This document shows positions 43,003-51,570 of a DNA stretch of 64,000 nt, in pieces. The notes under the pieces were generated by a model. The model made no database searches and was not told where the DNA came from. It saw nothing but the letters and a program-made list of their open reading frames with translations. Numbering within the stretch: position 1 is the first letter of the stretch; each line of letters begins with the position of its first letter. Position numbers and translations under genes: made by a program. The stretch is taken from positions 124,001 through 188,000 of the forward strand of contig JBLSDH010000002.1 of the NCBI GenBank assembly GCA_052315415.1, read 5' to 3'. Source of the stretch: Cuniculiplasma sp052315415 (GTDB lineage Archaea; Thermoplasmatota; Thermoplasmata; Thermoplasmatales; Thermoplasmataceae).

Positions 43003-43743
43003 TTGTTGTATGTGATTGTTGAAGATGAATATATAGTTAGAGTTGATCCTACTTTACTGAATGAAGATTATGACTTGGCAGTTGAAAAGGTTGCACATGA
43101 GACAATTCAGGGTAAAATTGTTGACCAAATAGAAAATGATAACCTATCTGAAATAAAGAAAATATTCATAGTTAGTATTCTAAAAGTTGAGAGGATAGAT
43201 GATGGTACCATAGTTCACGGGGATGGCGGGGTTTATCAAAAAATCAAATACACAGCACTTGGTTATTATCCAAGAATTGGAGAAATTGTTGATGGAATAA
43301 TAACAAACATAATAAAAATAGGAGCTTTTGTAAAATTCGGGCCATTTGAGGGGTTTTTACACGTATCTCAAATAATGGATGACAGAATAGATATTGATGA
43401 ACAGAGCAGGGTTGTAACTGGAAAGGAGACAAAGAATACATTAAAGGTTGGGGATGTCATAAGAGTAAGAATAGTAATGCTAAACATAGCATCATCTAGT
43501 CCTTCAGATAGAAGGATAGGTTTAACATCAAAACAACTTGGGCTAGGAAAAATTGATGTGAAGAAAACGGAAGGATTTGAAATACAGAAAGAAGAGACAA
43601 AGAGGAAAACGACCCCCAAGAAGAGATCGGATAAAAAAGAATCTTCACAGGAATTTGTGTCCACTGAGGAACACCCGGAGGAAATGGATGATGATGAAGA
43701 AAATCAGAACCCGTATGAGGATGTAACTGACGAGGAGGCATAA
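43003..43743 (+). CDS. rpoE1: DNA-directed RNA polymerase subunit E' (Rpo7/RpoE1)
   Basis: Rpo7 forms the stalk of archaeal RNA polymerase with Rpo4. An N-terminal tip domain (residues 1-80) is followed by an S1-type OB fold (GEIVDGIITNIIKIGAFVKFGPFEGFLHVSQI). The usual protein is about 190 aa; this one is 246 aa because of a C-terminal Lys- then Asp/Glu-rich low-complexity tail (about 190-246). The TTG start is supported by GGTGAT 5 nt upstream. It leads the operon Rpo7-Spt4-DPCK-S24e-S27ae. Confidence 0.94.
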   Translation: MLYVIVEDEYIVRVDPTLLNEDYDLAVEKVAHETIQGKIVDQIENDNLSEIKKIFIVSILKVERIDDGTIVHGDGGVYQKIKYTALGYYPRIGEIVDGIITNIIKIGAFVKFGPFEGFLHVSQIMDDRIDIDEQSRVVTGKETKNTLKVGDVIRVRIVMLNIASSSPSDRRIGLTSKQLGLGKIDVKKTEGFEIQKEETKRKTTPKKRSDKKESSQEFVSTEEHPEEMDDDEENQNPYEDVTDEEA

Positions 43744-43747
43744 ACAA

Positions 43748-43969
43748 ATGGTACAGAAAAAAAGGAAAGAATTCAGAGCTTGCCGGGTTTGCAAGAGGAT
43801 ATTGCTGGATGCTGCCTGCCCTGAGCATGGAGAGAAGGCAATGTCACAGGACTGGTATGGATTCCTTATAATTGTAGATGATAAGAATTCAAAGATTTCG
43901 GAACGTGCTCAGATTAAAAAGCAGTTCGAAACAGAAAAAGAAGAAATATATGCAATCAAGGTTAGATAA
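43748..43969 (+). CDS. spt4: Transcription elongation factor Spt4 (RpoE2)
   Basis: A 73-aa partner of Spt5 that promotes processivity of RNA polymerase. The N-terminal zinc ribbon is RACRVCKRILLDAACPEHG; the second half of the ligand set is Cys-x-x-His rather than the usual Cys-x-x-Cys. DWYGFLIIVDDKNSKISERAQI follows, as in other Spt4 proteins. It is 4 nt after rpoE1 and overlaps the start of the DPCK gene. Confidence 0.92.
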   Translation: MVQKKRKEFRACRVCKRILLDAACPEHGEKAMSQDWYGFLIIVDDKNSKISERAQIKKQFETEKEEIYAIKVR

Positions 43970-44450
43970 GACACTTGCATTAACTGAAGAGGCCAAGTAT
44001 TTAATAATTAACAACAACGGTCCTTTGATTGATCCAAGTAAACTCAAAGAAGTTGATAGGCGATTAATATGTTCGGTCGGTGACTATACCACAGAGATTT
44101 TACATAAAAATGGCATAATGCCCTTTCTTGAAGTTTGTGATCTGAAAACGCAGAGAAATGAAAAGGGCTATAAAAGTGTGGCAGGATCAAAGAAAATAAA
44201 GAACTCCCCAGGCACTATTTCTAAAGAACTTTCAGTGGAAATAAGAAATTTGCTGGAAGGTGGAATAGGTGGGAGAATAGAGGTAGAGGGTGAAGAGGAT
44301 TTAGCAGTGATACCAATAATTTTTTATGGTCCTATACATACCCATATTACTTATGGGATTCCAAATAGTGGAATGGCCTGTATAGTGGTTAACCAGGATG
44401 TTAAAAAATTGGCTATAGAAATAATATCTAAAATGGAAGTGATAGGGTGA
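43950..44450 (+). CDS. GTP-dependent dephospho-CoA kinase (DUF359)
   Basis: The archaeal enzyme for the last step of CoA synthesis uses GTP. The 166-aa protein has the family motifs SVGDYTTEIL, NSPGTIS, VEGEEDLAVIP and YGIPNSGMACI, matching the PF04019 pattern. The start is not certain. ATG 43950 overlaps the end of spt4 by 20 nt and gives the usual length; TTG 43974, with AAGG upstream, would be shorter and also plausible. The stop overlaps the S24e GTG start. Confidence 0.9.
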   Translation: MQSRLDKTLALTEEAKYLIINNNGPLIDPSKLKEVDRRLICSVGDYTTEILHKNGIMPFLEVCDLKTQRNEKGYKSVAGSKKIKNSPGTISKELSVEIRNLLEGGIGGRIEVEGEEDLAVIPIIFYGPIHTHITYGIPNSGMACIVVNQDVKKLAIEIISKMEVIG

Positions 44451-44746
44451 ATTTAAAAATTATGGACATGAAAGAAAACAAGTTGCTTGGAAGAAAAGAG
44501 ATAAAATATCTTTTGGAGTACAGTGGTTCCCCAACACCATCGAGAGACCAGATAAGAGAGGTGTTGAGCAGAAACACCAACTCAAAAGCTGAGTTGATAA
44601 TAATACACCGTAATATTCAGAAGACAGGAAAGGGAGTTCTTGAGGGTTACGCGAAGATCTACAGTAAAAAGGAAGATGCAATGCTCTTTGAACCAGACTA
44701 CGAATTATTCAGAAACAAACTAAAAACAAAAGAGGGTGAAAACTGA
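44447..44746 (+). CDS. rps24e: 30S ribosomal protein S24e
   Basis: A 99-aa ribosomal protein. MNLKIMDMKENKLLGRKEI aligns with the S24e N-terminus, which requires the GTG at 44447 as start; PTPSRDQIREVLSRN follows. The GTG overlaps the DPCK stop (GTGA). Confidence 0.95.
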   Translation: MNLKIMDMKENKLLGRKEIKYLLEYSGSPTPSRDQIREVLSRNTNSKAELIIIHRNIQKTGKGVLEGYAKIYSKKEDAMLFEPDYELFRNKLKTKEGEN

Positions 44747-44901
44747 TGCAGAAAAGGGAAATTTACAAATTGGAGAATAACAGAGTTGTTAGACAGAGAA
44801 GAAACTGCCCAAGATGTGGATCAGGAGTATTTCTGGCAGAACATGAGGATAGGTTCTCCTGCGGAAAATGTGGATATACTGAATTTAAGAAGAAAAAATA
44901 A
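44746..44901 (+). CDS. rps27ae: 30S ribosomal protein S27ae
   Basis: A 51-aa zinc-ribbon protein that is too short for a long-frame scan. CPRCGSGVFLAEHEDRFSCG and KCGY give the C-x2-C...C-x2-C zinc site, followed by a Lys-rich tail. Its ATG shares one base with the S24e stop (TGATG). S24e-S27ae is the standard archaeal pair and closes the operon begun by rpoE1. Confidence 0.95.
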   Translation: MQKREIYKLENNRVVRQRRNCPRCGSGVFLAEHEDRFSCGKCGYTEFKKKK

Positions 44902-44914
44902 TTATTAAATAAAT

Positions 44915-45217
44915 TTATAGTTCGTAAATTCTTTTTGTGGTGTCTCCAGCCTGTTTTTCAATTTCCTTATATTTTGTATTGAATAAGTTTTTAGCCTGTT
45001 CCGTCTGTGGATGAATTGAAAGCATTCCAATTAAATGGGTTAACTCCAGATCAAGTATTAGTGAAAGTGTTCTCAATTCCTCCTCTTTATCTGAATTGAT
45101 TTTTCCTCTCTTGTTGGAAATAAAACAGTCAAAATGAACAGCCCCTTCTTTTGTAAATGTGAACTTTTCCCCGGTCTTCACTATTTTACCACATAGATAA
45201 CATTTAAACTCTGCCAT
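44915..45217 (-). CDS. DUF2175-like zinc-binding protein
   Basis: A 100-aa archaeal protein. The N-terminal FKCYLCGKIVKTGEKFTFTKEGAVHFDC offers Cys-x2-Cys and His-x2-Cys ligands for one zinc, as in DUF2175. The C-terminal half is helical (LSLILDLELTHLIGMLSIH) and ends in a charged region. The function is unknown. It is convergent with the S27ae gene and divergent from rqcH. Confidence 0.78.
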   Translation of the reverse strand: MAEFKCYLCGKIVKTGEKFTFTKEGAVHFDCFISNKRGKINSDKEEELRTLSLILDLELTHLIGMLSIHPQTEQAKNLFNTKYKEIEKQAGDTTKRIYEL

Positions 45218-45316
45218 ACCAAGAAATTCTTATTTTACATAAATCTTTTTTGTGAAAAATTATTATGTAAATCAGTACCCTGAGAATGCTTATTACCTTC
45301 TGAATAATTTTCCACT

Positions 45317-47122
45317 ATGGATCTTAGAGAGAATTCCCTAGAGATTCATGGATTTGTTTCAATTTACGGCAATCTCATTAGGGGATCCTTTTTTAAAAAA
45401 ATTTACAGAATAAATGAAAATATCTTTATCTTTCAATTTCACAGCACTGATGTAAAAAAAGGATCACTTTACGTAGATTTGAGGAGAGGTATATGTCTGA
45501 AGGATGTCGAAAGAGGGAATGAACCAGACAGTCTTACAATGTATCTCAGAAAAATATTCTCAGATAAAAAAATTTCAGATATCAGACAGATAAACTTTGA
45601 TAGGGTTTTAAGAATAGACACATTCAACGGATATTCAATTGTGTTTGAAATGTTCAGGGAAGGTAACCTCATTATTCTCAATGATAACATAATAGAGTTT
45701 GCGTTAAATCAAAAGGAGTGGAAAAATAGAAAAATAATCAAGGGTGAGATGTACATACCTCCAACACTTAATGATCCCTTAACTATGGAGGATGAAAAAA
45801 TAGCTGAAATATTTAGAAGTAGCAAAGGTTCAATAGTTCAGACAATGGCAACAAGATTGAACCTTGGAGGACAACTTTCAGAGGAAATTCTATACAAGAC
45901 AGGAATAAATAAAGATGAGAAACCTTTAAACCTCATTGAAAAAATTAGCTTAATAAGAAGTAGTTTTATTGAAACCATAAAACTTGTGGATATGGATAGG
46001 GGATATGTCTATGGAGATAACTTGACACCCATCCTTATGAAACATATTCAAAGTGAACCTGATAAAATATTTGAAAGTTTTAATGCAGGGCTATCAGAAT
46101 TTATGGACAGGACCTTTGAAGAGGAAAAAGATACGAAAACAAAGGCAGAAAAAATAATGGAAAGCCAGAAGAAAACCATGGAAACATATGAGAAACTTGC
46201 ATATATGACACAGCAAATTGGCGAATTTATATCTTCAAATTTTTCCATTTTAAATCAAATTTTAAAAAATTCCATTAAAATGAAACCGGGTGAAAAAATA
46301 AATACAACTGAAGGAGAGATGGAATTAGTTGAATTTGACGGTTCAAAAAAGATTTTGAAATTTTCTGTTAATGATAAAGTTATTGAACTGAATTTAAAAA
46401 AAAGTATTGGAGAAAATATGAATATCTACTTTGAAAAATCAAAGGAATACAGAAATAAAATTGAAGGTATAAAAGAGGCTATAAAAAAGCAGATGGAGAA
46501 CGAAAAAATTGAGGAGAAAAAAAGAAAGGTGCAGAGGCAGAAATTCTGGTTTGAGGCCTACCACTGGTTCTTCACGGAATCAGACTTGCTTGTTATCGCG
46601 GGAAAAAACACAGATACAAATGAGAAAGTTGTTAAGAAACATCTTTCAGATCACGATATATATGTACATGCGGATATGTACGGAGCTCCGAGCACAGTTA
46701 TTAAGTCAGAAGGTAAGGAGATAAGGGAACAAGACATAATTGAGGCTGCTAAGTTCAGTGTATCATTTTCAAGGGCCTGGCAGAATGGACTGGTAAGTTC
46801 CAGCGCATATTGGGTTTATCCTGTTCAGGTAAGTAAAACTCCTGAATCTGGTGAATATGTAAGAAAGGGCTCATGGGTTATCAGGGGACAGAGAAATTAC
46901 ATGTTTGAACTGCCACTTAAATTGTCAGTAAAAAAAATAACGTATAAGGGCGTGGAAATTCCAATGATCTATCCATACAGAGAAGGAGAAAATGACTGCG
47001 TCACCATAATCCCTGGAAACGAAAAAAGAGAAAAAGTGGCAGAGATAATATCTAAAAGACTTGAACTTGACAGAGATGAGATTTTTCAGATACTGCCAAA
47101 TGGTGGTTCCAGGATTCTATGA
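45317..47122 (+). CDS. rqcH: NFACT family protein (RqcH/NEMF homologue)
   Basis: The archaeal member of the ribosome quality-control factor that binds split 60S/50S subunits with stalled peptidyl-tRNA. The 601-aa protein has NFACT-N (about 1-200), a middle coiled coil (about 250-320 and 375-415), then the NFACT-R/DUF814 domain (WFEAYHWFFTESDLLVIAGKN, HADMYGAPSTVIK, RAWQNGLVSSSAYWVYP). Whether it adds C-terminal alanine or threonine tails here is unknown. It ends 6 nt into the convergent PGI/PMI gene. Confidence 0.92.
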   Translation: MDLRENSLEIHGFVSIYGNLIRGSFFKKIYRINENIFIFQFHSTDVKKGSLYVDLRRGICLKDVERGNEPDSLTMYLRKIFSDKKISDIRQINFDRVLRIDTFNGYSIVFEMFREGNLIILNDNIIEFALNQKEWKNRKIIKGEMYIPPTLNDPLTMEDEKIAEIFRSSKGSIVQTMATRLNLGGQLSEEILYKTGINKDEKPLNLIEKISLIRSSFIETIKLVDMDRGYVYGDNLTPILMKHIQSEPDKIFESFNAGLSEFMDRTFEEEKDTKTKAEKIMESQKKTMETYEKLAYMTQQIGEFISSNFSILNQILKNSIKMKPGEKINTTEGEMELVEFDGSKKILKFSVNDKVIELNLKKSIGENMNIYFEKSKEYRNKIEGIKEAIKKQMENEKIEEKKRKVQRQKFWFEAYHWFFTESDLLVIAGKNTDTNEKVVKKHLSDHDIYVHADMYGAPSTVIKSEGKEIREQDIIEAAKFSVSFSRAWQNGLVSSSAYWVYPVQVSKTPESGEYVRKGSWVIRGQRNYMFELPLKLSVKKITYKGVEIPMIYPYREGENDCVTIIPGNEKREKVAEIISKRLELDRDEIFQILPNGGSRIL

Positions 47123-48055
47123 AGATAGAAATTTTTTAAGATTTTCTATAGACTTAACACTTTCTGGGTCCACATTCCTGTTTTTTGCAACATAATATGT
47201 TAAAAGATCAAAATAGTGTATGAGATAAAATGATTCTTCAATTTCATTATTGCAAACAGGATTGATTTTCATAATCTCAAGATTTTGGTCCTTGGTCATG
47301 AAATCCACCCTTTTTCTTATTCTCTCATTATTAATCCTGCCAGCAAATATATAAATAAACTTATCTGACATATCCCTGTTTTCAAGCATGGGTACAATTT
47401 CGTTATGATTCTGTTCAGAAAGGTTGCTGCTGATTGCAAATATTTTTGAAATTTCGTTAAATTGAGTCTTAGCCCTATAACTGATACCAGCCTGTTTTCC
47501 CCATGTTATTATATAAGGAATTTTTCCATCAGATGCTATTTTTCTGGCCATAGTCTCAATTTCTTTCTCTTTTTCCCTTGCTTTTCTTACGGAACTAATT
47601 ATACCTTCAATATCCACATTCCCAACAAGAGTATTTATCAATGGAATAAGAAGGAAACCTATGGCCTGCCTAGGCTGTAAACCCTTCGGAACACTAATTA
47701 CCCTATCCGCAATTTCAGATAAAACTCCCCCTGAAGTGATTGCATGAACTTCTATTCCTCTTTCCTTTGCCTGTTTTGCCACACTGATGGTTTCCTCTGT
47801 ATTACCCGAGTAACTAATTGCAACAAAGAAGCTTTTCTTCCCTGCATATTTTGGCAGATCATATGAATCTACAGTAATAACAGGCATATTTTCATAAAAA
47901 CCAGCCAATAACCTTCCCGCCACACCTGATCCACCCATACCAGAAATTATAACATTATTGTATGAACCTTCTGTAATTTGGAATCTTTCTTTGAATTTAA
48001 CCTGGTCTTCCAGTGAAATTATCTGTTCATAAAAGGAAGGGAAGAAAGTGGCCAT
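47117..48055 (-). CDS. Bifunctional phosphoglucose/phosphomannose isomerase
   Basis: A 312-aa two-SIS-domain isomerase. SGMGGSGVAGRLL (39-51) is the first SIS phosphate-binding loop, AISYSGNTEETIS the second, and SNLSEQNHNEIVPML carries the catalytic Glu/His segment characteristic of the archaeal PGI/PMI family, which accepts both fructose 6-phosphate epimers. The ATG at 48055 is 4 nt after the stop of a 29-codon upstream gene, so translation may be coupled. No good SD is seen. Confidence 0.92.
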   Translation of the reverse strand: MATFFPSFYEQIISLEDQVKFKERFQITEGSYNNVIISGMGGSGVAGRLLAGFYENMPVITVDSYDLPKYAGKKSFFVAISYSGNTEETISVAKQAKERGIEVHAITSGGVLSEIADRVISVPKGLQPRQAIGFLLIPLINTLVGNVDIEGIISSVRKAREKEKEIETMARKIASDGKIPYIITWGKQAGISYRAKTQFNEISKIFAISSNLSEQNHNEIVPMLENRDMSDKFIYIFAGRINNERIRKRVDFMTKDQNLEIMKINPVCNNEIEESFYLIHYFDLLTYYVAKNRNVDPESVKSIENLKKFLSS

Positions 48056-48059
48056 TTTA

Positions 48060-48149
48060 TCACAGAGGATTTATTACCATCATGAAACCCCATATGCTTG
48101 GCAACAATGCTCCCAGGATAATCAGAAGATAGATCAGTGATTTTTTCAT
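48060..48149 (-). CDS. 29-residue hydrophobic microprotein
   Basis: A 30-codon frame on the minus strand with MKKS at its N-terminus, a single membrane helix (about residues 5-26, Leu/Ile-rich, with Pro17 and Trp20) and a short NPL end. The ATG has a well-placed TATA box (48171-48180), so it would be the first gene of the PGI/PMI transcript, read from a leaderless mRNA. It ends 4 nt before the PGI/PMI ATG. It could be a real small membrane protein or a leader peptide. The function is unknown. Confidence 0.55.
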   Translation of the reverse strand: MKKSLIYLLIILGALLPSIWGFMMVINPL

Positions 48150-48170
48150 ATTTTGGAATTAAAAATTATG

Positions 48171-48180
48171 TAATATATTT
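48171..48180 (-). promoter_or_regulatory. TATA box upstream of the microprotein and PGI/PMI
   Basis: The minus strand reads AAATATATTA at -31 to -22 from the microprotein ATG. The distance predicts transcription starting at that ATG. From the PGI/PMI ATG it is about 120 nt, so the leader frame would always be included. Confidence 0.5.
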
Positions 48181-48182
48181 TT

Positions 48183-49403
48183 TTATTTTCTACGCAGTGC
48201 CATTGTCATGCAATGGGCACCCCCATAACCCCCTGTGAGTTCCTGGAGATCAACGTTTATGCAATCTACTCCGTTTTCAGTGAGATCCTTTCTATATGGA
48301 AACATATGTTCCTCATTTTCACCTTTTACAATATTTGAAGTCAAAATTCCCTGCTCCCTCAATCTTTTATAAACCTTTCTTGAATCTATCCCTATAATTT
48401 TTCCGTCAGAAACGGTAAGGAAATTTGAGGAATAACTTAGCTGTTCCTCAATTGACAAATCTATGAAATTGAATTGCTTCTCATTCATATAAGAGTATAG
48501 ATCAGTTTCTCCCTCCATTTCATATATCTCACCATTCCTCTTATAGATCTTTCCATTCGCCCTCTTTGCAAGGTAGACTGAACATATCACTGTGTTTTTT
48601 GATGCTATATTGAAATATGTGTCAAGGTGCATATTGTTCAAAAAGTCGTTCTTCATGAAATCATATTTTGGATTTTCCACAACAAGCACTTCTTCATGTT
48701 CAAAAATTCCTGAATTCATTGCACTTAATGCCCCCTCCATGTTTGACCTTGATCCTACCCCAATTAGACCAAATTTATCGCAGGGGATGTAATCTCCACC
48801 TTCCAGATATCCGGAATTTAGTTTCTTTACATCCTCATTGCCAAGTATTTCCTTTGCAATATTATACATAAGTTCTGTTTCATTGGCTCTTTGTGGAAGT
48901 TTCAGATTCAGTGATAAAACCCCACTACTGCCAACAATCTGCTGATCCCTCATGAAATATAAATTTGTGAGAGGCCTAATAAGAAAACCGTCCGGATACT
49001 GCATGTTTGTTTCAGCATCTTCCATAACATTAAGGCGTGGGTCAAAAAGTAGGAGGTTGAGAACAGTTTCAATGTCTACATTTTTCAGGTTTTTGGACAT
49101 TTCATCCCTGTATGCTTTTCTGTTCTTTGCCTCCATGAATATTCCCTTATCCCTTAATATCCCTTCAAGGGAAATTCTTAATTTTTCATCGTTTTCTTTT
49201 ACAATGTCTCTTAGAAGTCGGACCTGAACACCATTCTCTTTTAGGATGGCCCTAAGATTTTCATGTTCAATTATGCCCTTTTTTCTATTAAATGCCCTTT
49301 CAAATAGAAATGCCCTCGGAGTAAGCATTGCACAGTCAATCTCAACACCAGGTTCATGCATCCAGACCTCCTTTAAACTATCCCACTCAGCCTTGATATA
49401 CAT
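48183..49403 (-). CDS. arcA: Arginine deiminase
   Basis: It hydrolyses arginine to citrulline and ammonium. The 406-aa protein has the guanidino-modifying fold, with the nucleophile Cys398 in GGYGGAHCMTMAL at the C-terminus, the His motif MHLDTYFNI and FMRDQQIVG with substrate Arg/Asp. The ATG at 49403 has GGAG 8 nt upstream and shares one base with the nmd3 stop (TGATG); a GTG six codons upstream is rejected. Carbamoyl-phosphate-forming ornithine transcarbamylase and carbamate kinase genes are not in the window, so energy yield from the pathway cannot be confirmed. Confidence 0.93.
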   Translation of the reverse strand: MYIKAEWDSLKEVWMHEPGVEIDCAMLTPRAFLFERAFNRKKGIIEHENLRAILKENGVQVRLLRDIVKENDEKLRISLEGILRDKGIFMEAKNRKAYRDEMSKNLKNVDIETVLNLLLFDPRLNVMEDAETNMQYPDGFLIRPLTNLYFMRDQQIVGSSGVLSLNLKLPQRANETELMYNIAKEILGNEDVKKLNSGYLEGGDYIPCDKFGLIGVGSRSNMEGALSAMNSGIFEHEEVLVVENPKYDFMKNDFLNNMHLDTYFNIASKNTVICSVYLAKRANGKIYKRNGEIYEMEGETDLYSYMNEKQFNFIDLSIEEQLSYSSNFLTVSDGKIIGIDSRKVYKRLREQGILTSNIVKGENEEHMFPYRKDLTENGVDCINVDLQELTGGYGGAHCMTMALRRK

Positions 49404-50416
49404 CAGATCATCTCCGGACACAATGATTCATTATAAATGAAAACATTGACCATTTTTCCTGGTTCAGGTGCATTTTCCCATCTGTGTGCTGTATACCTTT
49501 TAAAATTTTTATCGTCAAGAAGTTCAAGCTCATCTCCATTGCTTGACAATACGATCATTTTCCTCTCTTCTGCCTTGTTTCCTGTATATTTGATCTCCAT
49601 AAGGTCTATTGAATTTCTTCTTAGAAAAAAATTTCTATCGTTGTTAAAATCATATAAATTTAAGCCACCTTTCATTTTCCCAAGATAAATATAATTTTTC
49701 CCTTCAATTTCAATTATTGAGCCCACGGGTGCATCAAAAACCCTCAATAAGTATGTAAATCGATAGAACTTTTTCCCATCCTTAACCCCTGCCAGGGTAT
49801 TTGAAGTGTTTGTCTTGGAATATTCTCTGCCGGAAACATCCTTCACGAAACTTTCACCGTCCCTTTTCTTTCCAAGATAAACATCTATGCCTTCTTTAAG
49901 GACTTCAACCTTTGATATAAATGATTCAGGTGAGTTTTCCTTTTTGGATTCTATTGAATGCAATAGTTGATCCTTTATTTCTATTATCCTATCTGAAATT
50001 CCCCCTGTGATTCCCCTTATCTGAATTTTTGCCTCGTAATATGAGCCGGTAATCTTATTACAATTTGGACAGCTTATATTTTGTCTTGTAAGATGGATTT
50101 TTCCCTGAAACTCTCTTGTTTCTCCACTTAATGACACTAACATTTTATAATATGCCATGTCCGAATGGCCCCTTTCAATCTCAATATTTTCTATTTTAAA
50201 TGGTTCACTCACAGTAAATAGTTTTTTTGAATTTTCTGACCATGAAATATCACCATTGGAATACTCCCATTTTTTTCCTACTTTTACGGATTCACATTTA
50301 GGACATTTAATATATTCAAGTGATCCTGGAACTGAAATTGAAATCTCATTCCACAGACATCTGGAGCCTTTGCCCCTCCATACTGCTTCTTCATCTCCAC
50401 ATATGACACATTTCAT
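49403..50416 (-). CDS. Archaeal NMD3-family protein
   Basis: A 337-aa homologue of the 60S export adapter Nmd3. The N-terminal zinc ribbons (CVICG at the start, KCPKCES near 37, then CPNCNKITGSYYEAKIQIRG near 115) and the middle eIF5A/RPL-like beta domains fit the archaeal family, where it is probably a large-subunit assembly factor. It lies between the ACAD gene (2-nt gap upstream) and arcA (1-nt overlap), an odd operon mixing ribosome biogenesis with catabolism. Confidence 0.82.
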   Translation of the reverse strand: MKCVICGDEEAVWRGKGSRCLWNEISISVPGSLEYIKCPKCESVKVGKKWEYSNGDISWSENSKKLFTVSEPFKIENIEIERGHSDMAYYKMLVSLSGETREFQGKIHLTRQNISCPNCNKITGSYYEAKIQIRGITGGISDRIIEIKDQLLHSIESKKENSPESFISKVEVLKEGIDVYLGKKRDGESFVKDVSGREYSKTNTSNTLAGVKDGKKFYRFTYLLRVFDAPVGSIIEIEGKNYIYLGKMKGGLNLYDFNNDRNFFLRRNSIDLMEIKYTGNKAEERKMIVLSSNGDELELLDDKNFKRYTAHRWENAPEPGKMVNVFIYNESLCPEMI

Positions 50417-50418
50417 AA

Positions 50419-51570
50419 TTATTCAACTTCCTTTCCCTGCCTGTATTCCTTAACAAGTGAATTTGATATCAATCTCTTTCTTATTTCAGTTGTGCCTGCG
50501 CCTATCTGTCCCAATATCGCATCTCTCAGAAGCATGTTGATGCCTGAATCATGAATATAGCCATACCCACCATGGATCTGTATTGCCTCCCTTGCCACCC
50601 TTTCTGAAATTATGGCAGAATAAAGTATTGATGCAGCAGCATCCTTTACATTCATCTTATTCTCTTCCACTTTTTGTAATGCGTCGTATGCAAGAAGTCT
50701 TGCAGCTCTGTATTCTGTATACATTGTTGCAAGTTTGTCCTGTATCATCTCGAATTCGTATAGACTTTTTGAAAACTGTTTTCTTTCTATGGAGTATGAA
50801 ATGGACTCGTTTATTGCTCTCCTTGCAATTCCAACGAATATGAATGATAACATTGCCCTCTCAACATTCAGGCCCCCGAGTATTATGTCCTTTCCTCCCT
50901 TATATTTACCCAGGATACGATCATCACCAACCTTAATAGAATCGAAATAAAGTTCCCCAGTGGGTGACCCCCTCATTCCCATTTTATCAAATTTTTTTCC
51001 CCTTGAAAAACCCTCGTCATCTGATCTGAGCAGGAATGCTGTGTAATCATCTTCAGTTCTGGCATATGCAATGATCACATCTGCATAAGGTGCATTTGTA
51101 ATGTAGGTTTTTGATCCTTTAATAATATAATGATCACCTTTTTTCTCAGCAGTGGTCTTCATGTTAAGGGCGTCTGATCCGCTTCCTGGTTCTGTTAATG
51201 CCAGTGATCCAATGGATTTTCCTGAACACAAATCAGGGAGATACATATTTTTCTGTGTTTCGTTTCCGTTTCTGAATAGATTATCCACCATGAGATTGCT
51301 ATGGGCCCCATATGAAAGTGCTAAACCTGGGGAAGAGTAACCAAGCTCCTCCTCTATTATGGCCTGTCCAAGGTAACCTATTCCAGAACCTCCATATTCT
51401 TCGCTTACGGTTGCCCCAAGATAACCCTGATTACCCATCTGCCTGAACACATCTTTCGGAAAATAATCCTCAAGATCTATTTTTTTTCTTATTGGTTCAA
51501 CTTTATCTTTTACAAAGGATCTTACATTTTTTCTGAGTTCATCATAAAAAGATTGATCAATAGCAAACAT
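50419..51570 (-). CDS. Acyl-CoA dehydrogenase
   Basis: A 383-aa FAD-dependent ACAD that introduces the 2,3 double bond of acyl-CoA. FAD/substrate motifs are LTEPGSGSDALNMKT, YITNAPYADVIIAYA, and IQIHGGYGYIHDSGINMLLRDA. The last segment lacks the glutamate found in short/medium-chain enzymes, so the catalytic base cannot be assigned from sequence. The first ACAD half is complete. It may supply enoyl-CoA to the beta-oxidation operon at 4.6-7.4 kb. No ETF genes are in the window. Confidence 0.93.
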   Translation of the reverse strand: MFAIDQSFYDELRKNVRSFVKDKVEPIRKKIDLEDYFPKDVFRQMGNQGYLGATVSEEYGGSGIGYLGQAIIEEELGYSSPGLALSYGAHSNLMVDNLFRNGNETQKNMYLPDLCSGKSIGSLALTEPGSGSDALNMKTTAEKKGDHYIIKGSKTYITNAPYADVIIAYARTEDDYTAFLLRSDDEGFSRGKKFDKMGMRGSPTGELYFDSIKVGDDRILGKYKGGKDIILGGLNVERAMLSFIFVGIARRAINESISYSIERKQFSKSLYEFEMIQDKLATMYTEYRAARLLAYDALQKVEENKMNVKDAAASILYSAIISERVAREAIQIHGGYGYIHDSGINMLLRDAILGQIGAGTTEIRKRLISNSLVKEYRQGKEVE

